From Nyssa sinensis (taxonomy: Eukaryota; Streptophyta; Magnoliopsida; Cornales; Nyssaceae), in NCBI GenBank assembly GCA_008638375.1, contig CM018048.1, positions 7,683,589 through 7,747,588 of the forward strand: DNA of 64,000 nucleotides, read 5' to 3'. The notes under the pieces were generated by a model. The model saw only the letters and a list, made by a program, of their open reading frames with translations, was not told where the DNA came from and did not search any database. Every line of letters begins with the position of its first letter. The stretch's first letter is position 1. The position numbers were made by a program, and so were the translations under genes. This document shows positions 24,648-36,234 of the stretch, in pieces.

Positions 24648-25074
24648 CGGTGTGTAAAAAGGGCGTTGGAATAAGTGTGTTTGGTCTAAAGCGCGTATGG
24701 TTGTTGTAAAGGTGATCATTCATTCCCTGGGGATGGCTTGAATCAAACTCTATACCTAATGCCCACGGAAGTGGTTGCTCATATTTTTTGAAAAAGTCTT
24801 GAATAAGTGATGTAATAATTTATTTTTAATGATATTATGTAATATATAACATATAATTTATTTATTTTTAATAAAATATAATATATAAAACAAAATATTA
24901 TTAAATAATATATTATCACATAATACGTAATGTATTAAACACAAAAATAATATCCCATATTTTATTCTTCTTTGCTCCACCTTTTTGTTGGCTTCACTTT
25001 GATCATGGTTGTTGACATGGGTTTATCCTATAAGTTTGGTCATGACGTCTTGTTTTAAATTGTTAAACCAGCAA

Positions 25075-25107
<33 letters not shown>

Positions 25108-27331
25108 AACACGCATACATATAAAGCATGAATTAGGCCCCAAAGTTGCATGTGCAATGCTTTTAAAATACAATAATGCTAGATTTACTTAAAAATTTTA
25201 TCAAAAATATTTATTTTCATGAGTTGTCAGTATTATATTAATTAAATATCACATCATGTCATATGATGATGTGATATTCAGTCAATACAATACTATCAAC
25301 TCATAAAAATAAATATTTTTAATAAAATATAAAAATAAGACTAGTAATACTCTTTAAAATAAACTATATTATTTCATTTCATCAACACACACAAGAAAAG
25401 GTAGCTATAAAGGAAGATTATTGTATATTTAAAAACAAATAAAAGCAATTGAATGTTTTTGTCATTTTGCACCGTGTGTTGTAGTGCGTTTTTGTCGCTT
25501 TGCACCGTTTGTTGGGAAGGTATTTGACTAGTATTTGGAACTCATCTTAGGTGAGATTAGTTAGCATTTTTTATTCTTAATTTTTGAAAACATGAAAAAA
25601 TTAATATGTAATCAATTAAATTCATTTAGTTGTATTTTATTAATTCTTTTTAGGTCATTTTCAATCATTCTCTGAGTTTTAAAAATTTGGAGCATCACAA
25701 GAGAGATGTCACAGTCAATGCAGGGGGTTGCAAAGAAAGGGAACGTTCTTAACTTATCTAGTTTCGAAGAACACAGAAGAAACTCCAGAGAATTCTGAAA
25801 CGGTGGAATTGTGAAATATATATTAGGATAATAAATTAATGATAGGCGGCATTTTTATCAATGAAATTAGAAAACAATTTGAGAAAAACACATAAGCTTT
25901 TCCTATCTTTATATATAGACTAGTCGCAATACAGGTGGGTTATATGTGAAATAATTATCATTATAAAGAAATTAACATATAACTTTTTATAAGTTTGAAA
26001 AGGAAACAAAAGAAAAAAAAATGGAAGTAATACAAAATAACATATATACTCTTTGTTTTGGAAGTCATGATTCAATATATAAAATTGAATTTAACTTTTA
26101 GAAAAATAACAAGTAATAACTAACTTAAAAAATTACTTAAGTCATTTTATAAACAGGGACTTGAGCCCTTCGCAACATCAAGTAAATGAAATGAAATAAT
26201 AATTCATAAAATTGTTTTTGTTCTATTGCGTTTTAGCATGTCTAAGTATCAAATTGGGTTAGCTTCTGATAATATCTCTAACCATATTAACCTGAAGGTA
26301 ATTAAGTAATTGATGAAAAATAAAAGTTCCAAAAACATCTTTTTTCTTCTAAATAATGAAATCAAACCTGTAAAGAAAACTGAATGAATTTCTTAATTCA
26401 TTGGGTTTCAATACGGCCAAATCACAAGAAATTTAACGGGAAAAAAGGGAGATTTTATGAGGATTTGAGAGCTAATGAATCAGATAAAAACATTTGTAGA
26501 AAAACATGAATTGTCAAGAGTAAATTGGATCAATTTGATTTATCCTCTTGTTTTTTTTTCAATTAGTAACTTGATCTATCTAACTTGTTGAAAACAAAAC
26601 ATAATATATCAATAAATCTTCAAAAAAATTACGCATCTAAAGCTTTAAGTTCTGTTTATGAAAGTATATCGAATCTGCAACATATGTAATCAGAGAAGTT
26701 AATTTATGAAAATTGAAACACCATGTTTTGAAATTATGCTAAATATACAATAATCAAATAAATTGCAACATATCAATATTTAGACATGCAATCTATTGAT
26801 ACTGTAGAGTAATCTCAGATAGAGATTTCAAATTTCTAGATGTCAATACAATGATCTGCAATTAATGAAAGACATGTTTTATGATTATTTTATAATTACC
26901 AACCACAAAAGCAAATAGATAATAGATATCAGTTTGGCCCTTAGTTGAAGCCCAAATTCATTGTCAAAGTGGATCAGACACCTGAATAGAAACTGATAAA
27001 GATATAGAAACAGAGTGAGTCAAAGCGAAAGAGAGAATAAATTTTAGAATCAAACCAAATCCAGCTTGAATTTCATAGCAGAAAAGTGATCAATTAAAGA
27101 CAAGTGGATGATGTTTTGCAGTGCTTACGAACATGACCTTTAGGTAGTATCAACTATAGTGGCACTGCCACTCTTTAAGACTAGCCAATAAACTCACTCC
27201 AGTATTTCTTTATTTTCCATATAAATCACCACAAAATCCCCACAATAAGTCATCAAGTATAGTCCACAAAGTCCCCATTGCAAGTCATCAGATTTAGCAT
27301 TGCATAAACAACTCATTCACATCTGAAAGCT
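24648..27331. other. AT-rich stretch with one foldback element, no clear gene
   Basis: It contains a (TA)n(CA)n run at about 25076-25106, the MITE at 25170-25352 and otherwise simple AT-rich DNA. A 30-codon open stretch at 25706-25798 (MSQSMQGVAKKGNVLNLSSF...) looks faintly coding but matches nothing I recognise. The last ~130 bases before 27332 look like the promoter of the peroxidase remnant (CATATAAATC near 27219). Confidence 0.45.
25170..25352. mobile_element. Foldback MITE (~183 bp) with 8-bp target duplication
   Basis: The left arm (AATAATGCTAG...AATATCACATCA) and right arm (TGATGTGATATT...CTAGTAATACT) are imperfect reverse complements over about 85 bases, leaving a very short loop near 25260. 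Both ends are flanked by TTTAAAAT (25162-25169 and 25353-25360). An 8-bp duplication fits hAT-type MITEs; a 9-bp reading with one mismatch would fit Mutator. Confidence 0.7.
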
Positions 27332-27550
27332 ATGGTGTTCAAACGCCTCCCCTGCTTTAGATCCATCCCCTTCTTATATCTAATATTGCTTTTGTCTCCT
27401 CAATTATGACAAACTTAATTATAATTTTATAAAAAATCATGCCCTAACTTGTCTATGATTATGAAATTTGGTGTTCGGGCAGCTTTTAAGAATGACACAA
27501 GGATAGTTGCATCGTTGTTTCAGTTGCACTTTAATGATTGTTTTCTAAAA
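27332..27550 (+). pseudogene. Class III peroxidase, first exon remnant
   Basis: The ATG at 27332 opens a signal-peptide-like segment (RSIPFLYLILLLSP). Still in the same frame come FYKKSCPN, GVRAAFKNDTRI and LFQLHFNDCF, the N-terminal block of secreted plant heme peroxidases. In that family the motif is LHFHDCF and its second His is the distal catalytic residue; here it is Asn. Three in-frame stops lie between the signal peptide and FYKKSCPN. The exon ends at a GTAATT donor at 27551, the usual place of the first intron, but no exon with the CDGS block follows. It has a TATA-like box ~110 bases upstream, so it derives from a genomic copy and not from a processed transcript. Confidence 0.75.
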
Positions 27551-28665
27551 GTAATTTTTCTTCCCAACTGCAATCTCCAGCTTTTCTATACCCCAATATC
27601 CTTTAATGCTTTATCTTTCTGCCAAAATTCCATGGCAATAAATGGTAATCATAACCTTTTTGATACTTCCTCCCTTGCTTCACTACTCCCTTGATTCATT
27701 TCAGTGGTACTTTTTTTTTTTTTATAATTATATCTCGTTATCCATCATGTTTATGCAATTATTTTGTTTCAAAGAAACAAAACAAAATGGGTTGGAGATA
27801 ATTCTAATTCCAATGTTTTAGTCCAACAAAAGATTAGCAAATGGGCATCTATATTTACTATTATATATATGTATAGAGCTTCTTGTTGTTTCCTCCTATA
27901 GTTCTAAGGAGTAGTTTCTAATTATTATCGTTTATATTTCTTTCTAAAACATAGAAGAAGCCTAATATTGCATGATTATTATCATTTATACTTTCTACAA
28001 CATAGATGGAGCCTAATGTTGCATTTGGTCAGAATGAGAATGTTAGAAGCTGAAATATATTAGCACCTTTGTTTTGGTGTGGCATTTCCCTATTTGGGGT
28101 AGGATATAAGAACTTCACAAAGCTTCTCTGCATTTAAATAGCACCATAATTTCACTTTGCCCTTAGTACAATACAATCAAGACCCTTCTCCTGCATTTTA
28201 ACCCAAATTATGATGTGCAAATTTATCAGAAAATTTCAGAATCTTAAAAAGCATTATTTCTTCACTCTCAATAATTCTTACTCTAACCAAAGCATGTCTG
28301 AGATAAAAAAAAAAAAAAAAAAAGAAGGCAATAGTAAACATATCATGCCTATATACTACTACTATGTAATTTTATGTCATACACTATTTCGATTTTAATT
28401 GAAATTAATAAAAAAAATTAAAAAAGGCAGTGCTTTTATTTATTCTAAATCAACCAAAGCCAAACCAAAATGATTTTGACTTCTAAAATCAATTAAAAGT
28501 TGTATGGGTTATGGAATCCTCTTTGTTTGCAATAGTTGGCAGAAAGGTCAGTATAGTATGTTCTTTCATTGCTTCATTGATATTTTTTTTCATAGACAGA
28601 GGAAAGACGGGCATTTGCTTATTTTTAGTGACTATATATTTAATCTAGTAATCAAAAATCACCTT
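27551..28665. other. No gene recognised
   Basis: AT-rich sequence follows the peroxidase fragment. It holds a short imperfect repeat around ATTATTATCGTTTATA.TTTCT / ATTATTATCATTTATACTTTCT (about 27921 and 27975) and an A18 run near 28305. I see no further peroxidase exons. Confidence 0.5.
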
Positions 28666-29050
28666 TCAAGCAACAAAAGAAGCAACTAACAGAAGAGCAA
28701 ATAAAACCAATTGATAAAAACCCCCAGAGGGCCAAAACGGTAAGGCGAGAGCTCCAGAAACAGGAAAAACACCAAGTCTACGCATTCCAAGCTCTACATA
28801 GATGAAGCCGTGAAGGTTAAGATAAGTGGGCTGCATGTTAGGATAGATGCCCATCTTGGATTTAACAGTCAATGCAATTTCCTGGAGCACAGATTGAGGA
28901 AGTCTCTGCTTATGCTTGAAAATTCTAGCATTTCTTTTTCACCAAAGATGGTAAACTACAGCATCAAGAGTCCATTTAAGGACAAGGCTATAGAAGGTTT
29001 TCCTTTGCATGTGGATGCGAACCAAACTTGGACAAGGGACCAACTATGAG
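28666..29050 (-). pseudogene. LINE (L1-type) reverse transcriptase C-terminal remnant
   Basis: The minus-strand translation gives LKWTLDAVVYHLW, a stop, then KRNARIFKHKQRLPQSVLQEI and onward to FALLLVASFVA. This resembles the extreme C-terminus of plant LINE ORF2 (the zf-RVT tail with W...YHIWxERN.RIF). It contains a stop and probable frameshifts near 28960-29040; sequence to about 29160 may be the same remnant. No target duplication or poly-A end was fixed. Confidence 0.5.
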
Positions 29051-29160
29051 GAGTTCTATCCGCCAAACACATAGCAGTTGATACACCTCAGTCTTCAGAT
29101 TTCAGAATGGGACAGTTACAAACCAATCAAGAAGCAATGAGAAGCCATTCTGTTATAGTG

Positions 29161-30276
29161 GCTTAGAGAAGAAAAAAAAAAAAAGAAATTAAAATCTAGC
29201 TCCTAAATAAAAAAGGAAATCACAAAGGATCTTCTTTTTGAATATTAGCACTGATCTATTTAAAACCTTATCACACCTAACTCAATTGTTTGTGAACCTA
29301 ATTGAACGAAGCATGATACTTCATGGTATTGGTTCCTAACTCAATTGTAAGGGGGTAATTCCATCCTTATCAAACATCCAAAATGCACAAATATTGTAAT
29401 AAAAAACTTTGAAAATAATAGTAAACCTAATGCAACATGATATTGGTATTTTCCTGAAGTTCTTGATCAAATAACTAAAAGAAAATTAGGGGAAAAGAAA
29501 TAACCTTTTATGTGAGACAAAATTGGTGCAGATTGTAGAGATGTTAAACCAAATATGAACATTATCGGAGCTTGACGAACCATAGTCACAAGAAGAGAAA
29601 GCGAATATCAAATTGGAAACTCTAGAGATCTCCAACAAAGATCAAATTAGAAACTCTAGAAATCTCGGATGCATAGTCTTGTATTGACGAACCCTGGCCA
29701 GAAAAGAGAAAGCGAAGATCAAATTACAAATCTCTAATGCAAATCTCTGACGCATGGTCTTGGATCGATGAACCATGGTCATGAAAAGAGAAAGCGGAGA
29801 TGAAATTGACGAACCACGGTTTAGTGTTCTCTTCTTTTACGATCGCCTCATGGCCTTTGTAGAGAGAACAAAGAGAAAAAGCTATTCTGTTTGTGGAGAG
29901 CAAGAGTCATCTCCAAGTTGCAGTGTAATAGAAAAACAAATAAGAAATAGAGGAAAAATTGTTGAAAAGGGTATTTTGTAAACAAAAAATGTAAAACAAT
30001 TTTAGAGAAAACACTGTAAGATAATGAGATTTTGGAGACTTGTGGATAAATAGAAGGTTAACCAGCTCACGCCATTGTACCAGAACTAAAAGTCACATAG
30101 GAGCTAAATGCTTGTGAATAAGACTAATATTGTGATGACCAAAACCAATATTGTGATCCTTCAAAATTTCTTCTATTTTTTTTTTACTTATATAGGGGCT
30201 AAAGATGCATTTTCAACAGTGAATTGTTCTTTATCATCTCTCTCTCTCTCTACACACACACACAAACATATATATA
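29161..30276. other. Intergenic region 3' of the receptor kinase
   Basis: No gene is seen. It contains a degenerate tandem array at 29574-29818 and, close to the kinase stop, a CT/CA microsatellite (30236-30265). Confidence 0.5.
29574..29818. repeat. Degenerate tandem repeat, GAGAAAGCGAAGATCAAATT unit
   Basis: Three to four irregular copies share a GACGAACC(A/C)TGG core followed by AGAGAAAGCG.A.AT.AAATT and AAACTCTAGA.ATCTC, with unit lengths of roughly 60-100 bases. Imperfect homogeneity suggests an old local amplification. Confidence 0.55.
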
Positions 30277-33200
30277 TTACAAACCTACACCAAGAAATAC
30301 ATTTCTGATCAAATGCAGTTCCATGAGGACAGCTTCAATATCCATTCGTTCTCTTGGCAATTGAGCAGAACATGTGACTCCAATTCGAAGGATAGACGCC
30401 AAGCACTCCCCCAATCTACCACTATTGCCACTACTGCTCTGTCCCGTCCTATTTGACTCATTGTTCCTCTGTTCCAATATCAGGGGATCAACAATCTCCA
30501 GCACTCGATCTGGTAAAGCCATCTCCACATAGCTATGAAGGTTAAAATTGTCCCTGAACATGCTGTTGGTGGGCTTTTTCCGCGTGAACATCTCCAGTAA
30601 GAGGATTCCAAAGCTGTACACATCACCTTGTGTTGACGCAGCCCTACCCATGCCATATTCTGCCATTTGAAAAAAATAAAAATAAATATATCTATCAGGC
30701 ACAAATTTATTTAACATTTTCAAGCTTCTATATATATATATGTATGGATTGTATGGAAAATTCAGAAGCTACATGGAAGCCAAATGTTAGACCTTAACTT
30801 CATTGTACTTGAATGCTTAATCTGGTGATGCAAAATGAGCTCATCTCCAACATCATGAAGACGAGGCTCAAGATAATTTCTCTAAGTTCATCTAGTTAGA
30901 TCCCGAATTCAATTTTTTTTTTTTTAATTTTTTGATAGGCGATGGGTTTGAACTCTAGCGTTGGCTACATAGTAGCTCCCAAGTAACCATTTGGCCAAGA
31001 AACCACTACCTCACATGGATTTAATTTCAAAACTAAATAACGTTCCTTGAGACATTTAAGTGTTATAAGAAATGAAGGGATAATAAATTACCTAGAGCAA
31101 TGTATCCAATTGTTCCTATTGCCCCAATTGAACGGGTTTGTGGACGGTTGCTTTTGTTTGGTCTGGCTAAAAGAAACCTTGGCAAACCAGAATCACCTTT
31201 ATTTGTGGTGGCTAAAAGAAACCTTGCCAAACCAAAATCACCTACATGGCCACAGAGTTCATCATCAAGAAGAATGTTGGATGGCTTTAGATCACGATGA
31301 ACGACCGGTATTTCACAACGACGGTGAAGATAATCCAATGCAGAAGCCACATCGATGGCAATATTAAGCCTCTGAATTAGGTTCAAGTTCTTTGACTCCA
31401 GCAACACGGATGGACTTGGATGTAGCCAGCTTTCTAAACTCCCATTTGGCATGAGTTCAAAGACCAAAGCTTTAAAATCATTGCCTTTAAAATCTATGCC
31501 TGAACAGGATGTGATGACCTTGACGATATTCCGATGACGAATGTTTCTCAATGCTTCACATTCAGCCATGAAACACTTTTTGGCTCCATGTTGTTGAAGC
31601 TTGAGTACCTTCACAGCAACTTCTTGTTCACCATTATTAAGAATCCCCTTGTAAACAGAACTATATCTTCCCTCAGCAATAAGATTGACTGGAGAAAACC
31701 CACTGGTAGCTTGAAGAAGTTCAGCATAAGAGAGTCTGGGATATTGATTTCCCAGTGGAGACTCCAAAGTGGATTTTGATTTGAAACTTCTGGTCCAATA
31801 AAGAACACCACGAATTTGTGCCAATAACATAAAAAGAATAAAAGTGATACCAGCTACAAGAATTAGAACAAAAGAAGGCTTTCTTTCTAATCTTTCCCTT
31901 ACCGGTTTCATCGGTATTTTCTTGGGACATGCAGGCAAATTTAATGGCTTCATACCTCCACATAGGTCTTTATTTCCTGAAATTGAAAATGCACTTATGT
32001 TCCCATTGCCTAGTGAATATGGCACTTTACCCTCAAACCTATTAAACGAAAGATTCAGATATCGTATGAAAGGGAACTGGCCAAGAGACTCCGGAATCGT
32101 CCCAGATAAATTATTGCAAGAAAGATCTAGGACTACAATACCTTTTAAACCTTGCAAGGACAATGGAATTGTGCCTTCGAAAAGGTTACCCTGCAAATTG
32201 AGAAACTCCAAAACTTGACAACCGTCAAGAGTGGATGGAAGTTCTCCAGACAATTTGTTGTTTGAAATGTCCATTCTCCCAAGATTGAACAAGTTACCCA
32301 CTTCCGGTGGTAATGGTCCAGTCAAACGGTTTTGAGCTAAATTGAGACCAAGTGAGAGAAAAGAAAGACTGACAACTTCATGAGGTATAACTCCAGTAAG
32401 CTGATTACATGAAAGATCCAATTCTTGCAAGTTTCTGCAATTACCCAAAGAAATAGGTATGCTTCCCTCTATCATATTTCCTTGCATAGCAAGAATACTT
32501 AGTAAACTGATATTGCCAATTGAGGATGGAATTTTCCCTGAAAATTTATTTCTGGAAATGTCAAGTCCTTGCAGCTTCATAAGTCTTCCAATGGAATCAG
32601 GAATACTACCTGTGAGCATGTTCTTGTTAAGTGCTAGATTTTGTAATTTGACAAGATTCCCAATCCCTTCTGGTATGCGTCCCGATATGTAGTTCTCATC
32701 CAGTCTCAGCGATATGAGCTTGTTGGAGAGATTTCCAATGGAATCAGGTAGAACACCCTTGAAACTATTATTATTCAAATGCAGTATTCTCAAATTGGTA
32801 CAATTGGCTAATGAGGTGAAAAAACTGAAGTCAACAGTTTCATTACTTCCTCCTAGCATGTTACCGGCAAAATTTAAACTCTGCAGATTTTGAAGGTTTC
32901 CCAAATTCATGGGTATGGAGCCAGTAAAAGCATTCATACCAATATCAAATTGTACAAGCCCTGAAGCATTGGTTATTGATGCTGGAATAGACCCAGAGAA
33001 TTGGTTACCTCCAACTAAAAACATTTGGAGTTTTGAGAGGATAAAGCCTAAATCAGGTGGGAATGTTCCACTCAAAAGGTTGAAAGCCACCCTAAAATAT
33101 TGGATGGATGAGATATTGAAAAGGGCAGGAGGAATGGTACCAGACAATCGGTTGATAGACAGCTCAAGAAACTCTAAGTTGGAAAATTGTCCAAATTCGA

Positions 33201-33861
33201 GAGGAATGCTTCCTTCCAGATTGTTTTCTGACAGAGAAAGCGAATGCAAAGTGGAGAGATTTCCCAATGAAGGTGGGATTTTACCTGTGAAATGATTACC
33301 AGAAAGATGCAATTCTAAGAGATTAGACAAAGAGCCCAGCTCGGTAGGAATTTTTCCTTCTAGATTGTTTTTGTGCACGTCAATGACTCTGATATCTGAG
33401 CAATGAGTCAGATTGGAAGGAAATTCGCCTTGGAAAGAGTTATTGTAGAGGGAAAGAAATTGTAGGCGAAATAATCGGCCAACTTCTTGGGGAATTGAGC
33501 TGTGGAAGCGGTTGTTCTCCAGGATGATTTCCCTGAGGAAGGTTAGGTCGCCAATGGAAGGAGACATAGAACCCACCAATTCTAATGATGAAAGGTTTAA
33601 GACAGTCACTCTCTGGTGCCGGAGACCGCATGTAACTCCATGCCAGTTACAGAAATGGATAGAATAGTTCCATGAGCTCAAGACCTTGAAAGGATCTTCC
33701 TGAATGTGATCCCTAATGGCCAGCAAGGCTTGATGGTCAGTCCCATTTGTGAAGCTAACAGTAGTGCCCATGACTGATCCAATAGAGATAATGGAAATGA
33801 GGATGCGAGTAAGAAAGACAGTAAAACTTGTTAGCCTAAAGCTGTTGTTTGAATGCTCCAT
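30277..33861 (-). CDS. LRR receptor-like kinase (subfamily XII type), two exons
   Basis: Exon 1 is 33861-31092 and exon 2 is 30659-30277. The 432-bp intron has a GTAATT donor and a GGCAG acceptor, and the joined length of 3153 bases is exactly 1051 codons. I chose the ATG at 33859-33861 because it precedes a signal-peptide-like segment; an upstream in-frame ATG at 34008 would add 49 residues. Order: N-terminal LRR cap (DHQALLAIRDHI, SSWNYS..FCNWHGVTC), about 20 leucine-rich repeats, transmembrane helix at about 663-685, kinase domain. Kinase motifs are VAVK, HRDLKPSN, DFG, then an extra DSG and ALE where APE is normal. Family members such as EFR/FLS2-type receptors sense microbial or peptide ligands at the plasma membrane; the ligand here is unknown. 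Oddities: duplicated activation segment (31153-31242), altered glycine loop (AEGRYSSVYKG) and RD-type catalytic loop. The product may be a weak or inactive kinase. Confidence 0.88.
31153..31242 (-). repeat. 45-bp in-frame tandem duplication in the kinase activation segment
   Basis: Unit 1 (31242-31198) encodes GDFGLARFLLATTNK and unit 2 (31197-31153) encodes GDSGLPRFLLARPNK. They abut exactly and differ at several positions, so the event is not recent. The Mg-binding DFG is thus followed 15 residues later by a mutated copy, DSG. Confidence 0.9.
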
Positions 33862-34008
33862 TCGGAAACAAAAATTGTAGGGATGATGATTTTCACAAAC
33901 AGGTTGTAGGCAAACTTTATATGCCCGAATCAATCCTCCATTTGTGCCTAGATTGAAAGACTTGACTACTAGATCAGCGCTTCCCACTATTACAGACAAC
34001 AAAAGCAA

Positions 34009-34479
34009 TGGAAATTTGACTTTGACCTAGCAAATTCATAGGATTAAGTCAATGAGTAGTAATCAATGATCCGTGTTAATTTAGACTTAGACGGCAGATT
34101 ACTTTCACTGATGCCGTACAAAGTTTACTAATTCCAATTGTGAATAGTTTTGAAAATAGACTTAGATGGCTGATTACTTTGACTGATGCCGCACAAAGTT
34201 TACTAATTCCAATTGTAAATAGTTCTGAAAATTCAGGCTTATTGTGAGGTCTTAGAATAAAATAAGATAAATTGATTTTAAAATTTTTTTATTTAAAAAA
34301 TATCTTTTAATAATATATTAATTTATATATTGTCTTAAAATATATTTAAAATTTGAACAAAATTAAACTAAAAAAAAGTTGTTTAAAAATCAAATAACTT
34401 AATAAGATAATTTTGATCTAATTTGAAGAATACATGAACAACTCCTCGAGTTATAAATTTTAATAAGGATCTTTGGGTA
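34009..34479. other. Upstream region of the receptor kinase
   Basis: It contains a two-copy tandem repeat (34084-34232) and AT-rich DNA. The kinase promoter should lie here or just left, but I see no clear TATA box. Confidence 0.4.
34084..34232. repeat. Tandem duplication, 2 x 75 bp, upstream of the kinase gene
   Basis: Copies 34084-34158 and 34159-34232 share GACTTAGA.GGC.GATTACTTT, ACAAAGTTTACTAATTCCAA and TTGT.AATAGTT.TGAAAAT. They differ at about eight positions. Confidence 0.85.
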
Positions 34480-34850
34480 ATCCATAGAATTTTTTACCAA
34501 ATTAAGGCAATTTTGTAAGTTATTTACCATTATAAGGTCATTTCAAACTTATTTACTAAAATAGTGTGCTTTTGAAAAAACGTCTTTCGAAAAGACGGTT
34601 TCTATGTTCATTTTTTATCACCGAGCGACCATTTTTCACTTCTCTTCTCTTCCCGTATCTCTCGGTTTTTCAGTTTTCTTCTCATTTTTCAATTTTCAAC
34701 CTCCATATCTCTTATATAATCATTAGCAATTCTGCATGCACTCGCATATTAAATAATCGATCTTGCTTCTCTCGTTTTCCCCCACTTTCCATCACTTTCT
34801 CGCTTGCACATCAGTCACAAACTAGCCCCAAAGACCCAAAGATACACACC

Positions 34851-35073
34851 ATGAGGCCACCGAAAAGGCCGATCCACGCTGTGTCGACATGGGTTCGGAG
34901 ACAGCCGCCCAAGGTGAAGGCTTTCCTGGCCGTCGTGTCCGGGATGGCGGCGCTGGTGTTGCTACGAGTCATCGTACACGATCACGACAACCTCTTCGTT
35001 GCGGCTGAAGCTGTTCACTCCATTGGAATCTCTGTCCTCATCTATAAGCTCATGAAGGAAAAAATTTGTGCAG
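34851..35073 (+). pseudogene. ERD2-like (ER lumen protein-retaining receptor family) first-exon fragment
   Basis: The ATG at 34851 opens MRPPKRPIHAVSTWVRRQPP, then FLAVVSGMAALVLLRVIVHD, HDNLFVAAEAVHSIGISVLI and YKLMKEKICAG at a GTAATA donor. This matches the long plant ERD2-like proteins (about 270 residues) over roughly the first 74 residues. Family members are seven-helix Golgi/ER proteins related to the H/KDEL receptor. The next exon expected in the family (beginning near LSLKSQEL) is absent from the following 1.1 kb. The coding part is intact and a 5' leader is retained, so it could be transcribed, but the receptor is incomplete. Confidence 0.85.
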
Positions 35074-36234
35074 GTAATACACACAACAAAAAAATACACA
35101 TATTATTAGGTTTGTTTGGTTGCTGAGAAATATTAGGAATAGAAATTAAAAATTGGAACTTTAGGCCAGTCGGGTAATGTAAACTTGTACTGAGATTCCG
35201 TAAGATCTTTTATACTACACACTTTGTGGCTAATTAGATTCATGGGGTTTTGGTTTATGGGGTTTGATGGATTTGTTTATTTAATGATTTGGTTAATTGG
35301 GTTTTAATTATTTTCAAGTTTCCTTTGTGGGTTTTATAGATTATTGGTTTTGATGGCTTGGAACAATTGGTTTTGTGCATTTAGCATATTATACCTAGTG
35401 ACTCACTTTATTATAATTTGGTCCTTTCTTTTATTATCCATGGGTTTGATGTGTAGTTGGATCTGATTAATTATAATTTTAATGTGGGATCTGTTCTAGC
35501 TTCAGTTTCTAATTAGATTATTTCTTATTGAAAACTTGGCAAATTTGAAAGTTCAACTTTCCTTGTTGATGATAGGGATTTTTAAAATTTTAGTATGTCA
35601 GGGCTTTTCAATATTTGAGACTGGAAGAATTTATTACTTGATCTTGCCTTTGATTTTTAGATTTTTGCTTCCCATGTTTCTAGTGAGAAATTGATTATGT
35701 GATAAACCTATATTAGAATTAGAATTTTTTTAGAAAATTAGACCAAACTCAAATTACCCATCCAAGATTCCATCAATATGGGAAGAATCACTGAAGGGAA
35801 GCAATACTTCCTGTTCCCAAATAATTTAACTTGTATCCTTGACCATCTTGGTGAATCAAACATCCTTCAAAGTCTCGATATTCCTCCAAGTATCATTTCT
35901 TGTTTGTCTAGTGGACAGAATCACAGTGATTGCTGAAAACACAAGATGTTCTGTTTTTTTTAGTCAAGAACTTGTCATTGTTTGAGGTCTCAAAAATATA
36001 GTTGGCACTCAGTATGTTTGAATTATGTGTGGTTGAATGAACAGTGAGTGTTGGACTATCTTGTTTTGGCATATATTAGATATGCACCTAAGAGTCTTCT
36101 TTCTTTCTTGCTTTCTTTATTTATTCAATTTGCGTTGCGCATGTTGGTGATCAGATATCATATTATGGCTTTCTTGCTTTCTTTATTTATTCAGATACCA
36201 TTTTGTGTTCCTGATCGTTTTAATTATTAAACAG
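35074..36234. other. Non-coding interval inside the Pack-MULE-like element
   Basis: Intron-like T-rich DNA follows the ERD2-like exon and then precedes the ANTH exon. No further coding block is recognised; the junction between the two captured pieces cannot be placed by eye. Confidence 0.4.

Noticed and set aside
25706..25798. 30-codon open stretch MSQSMQGVAKKGNVLNLSSF...
   Set aside because: Looks mildly coding, but there is no splice context, family match or neighbouring exon.
31047..33295. Several plus-strand ORFs of 66-128 codons across the receptor kinase region
   Set aside because: They are shadows of the long minus-strand coding sequence; the repeated leucine-rich units give open frames on the opposite strand.
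34566..34850. 95 extra N-terminal codons for the ERD2-like exon
   Set aside because: The upstream open frame is leader and terminal-repeat sequence; the conserved protein begins at the ATG at 34851.
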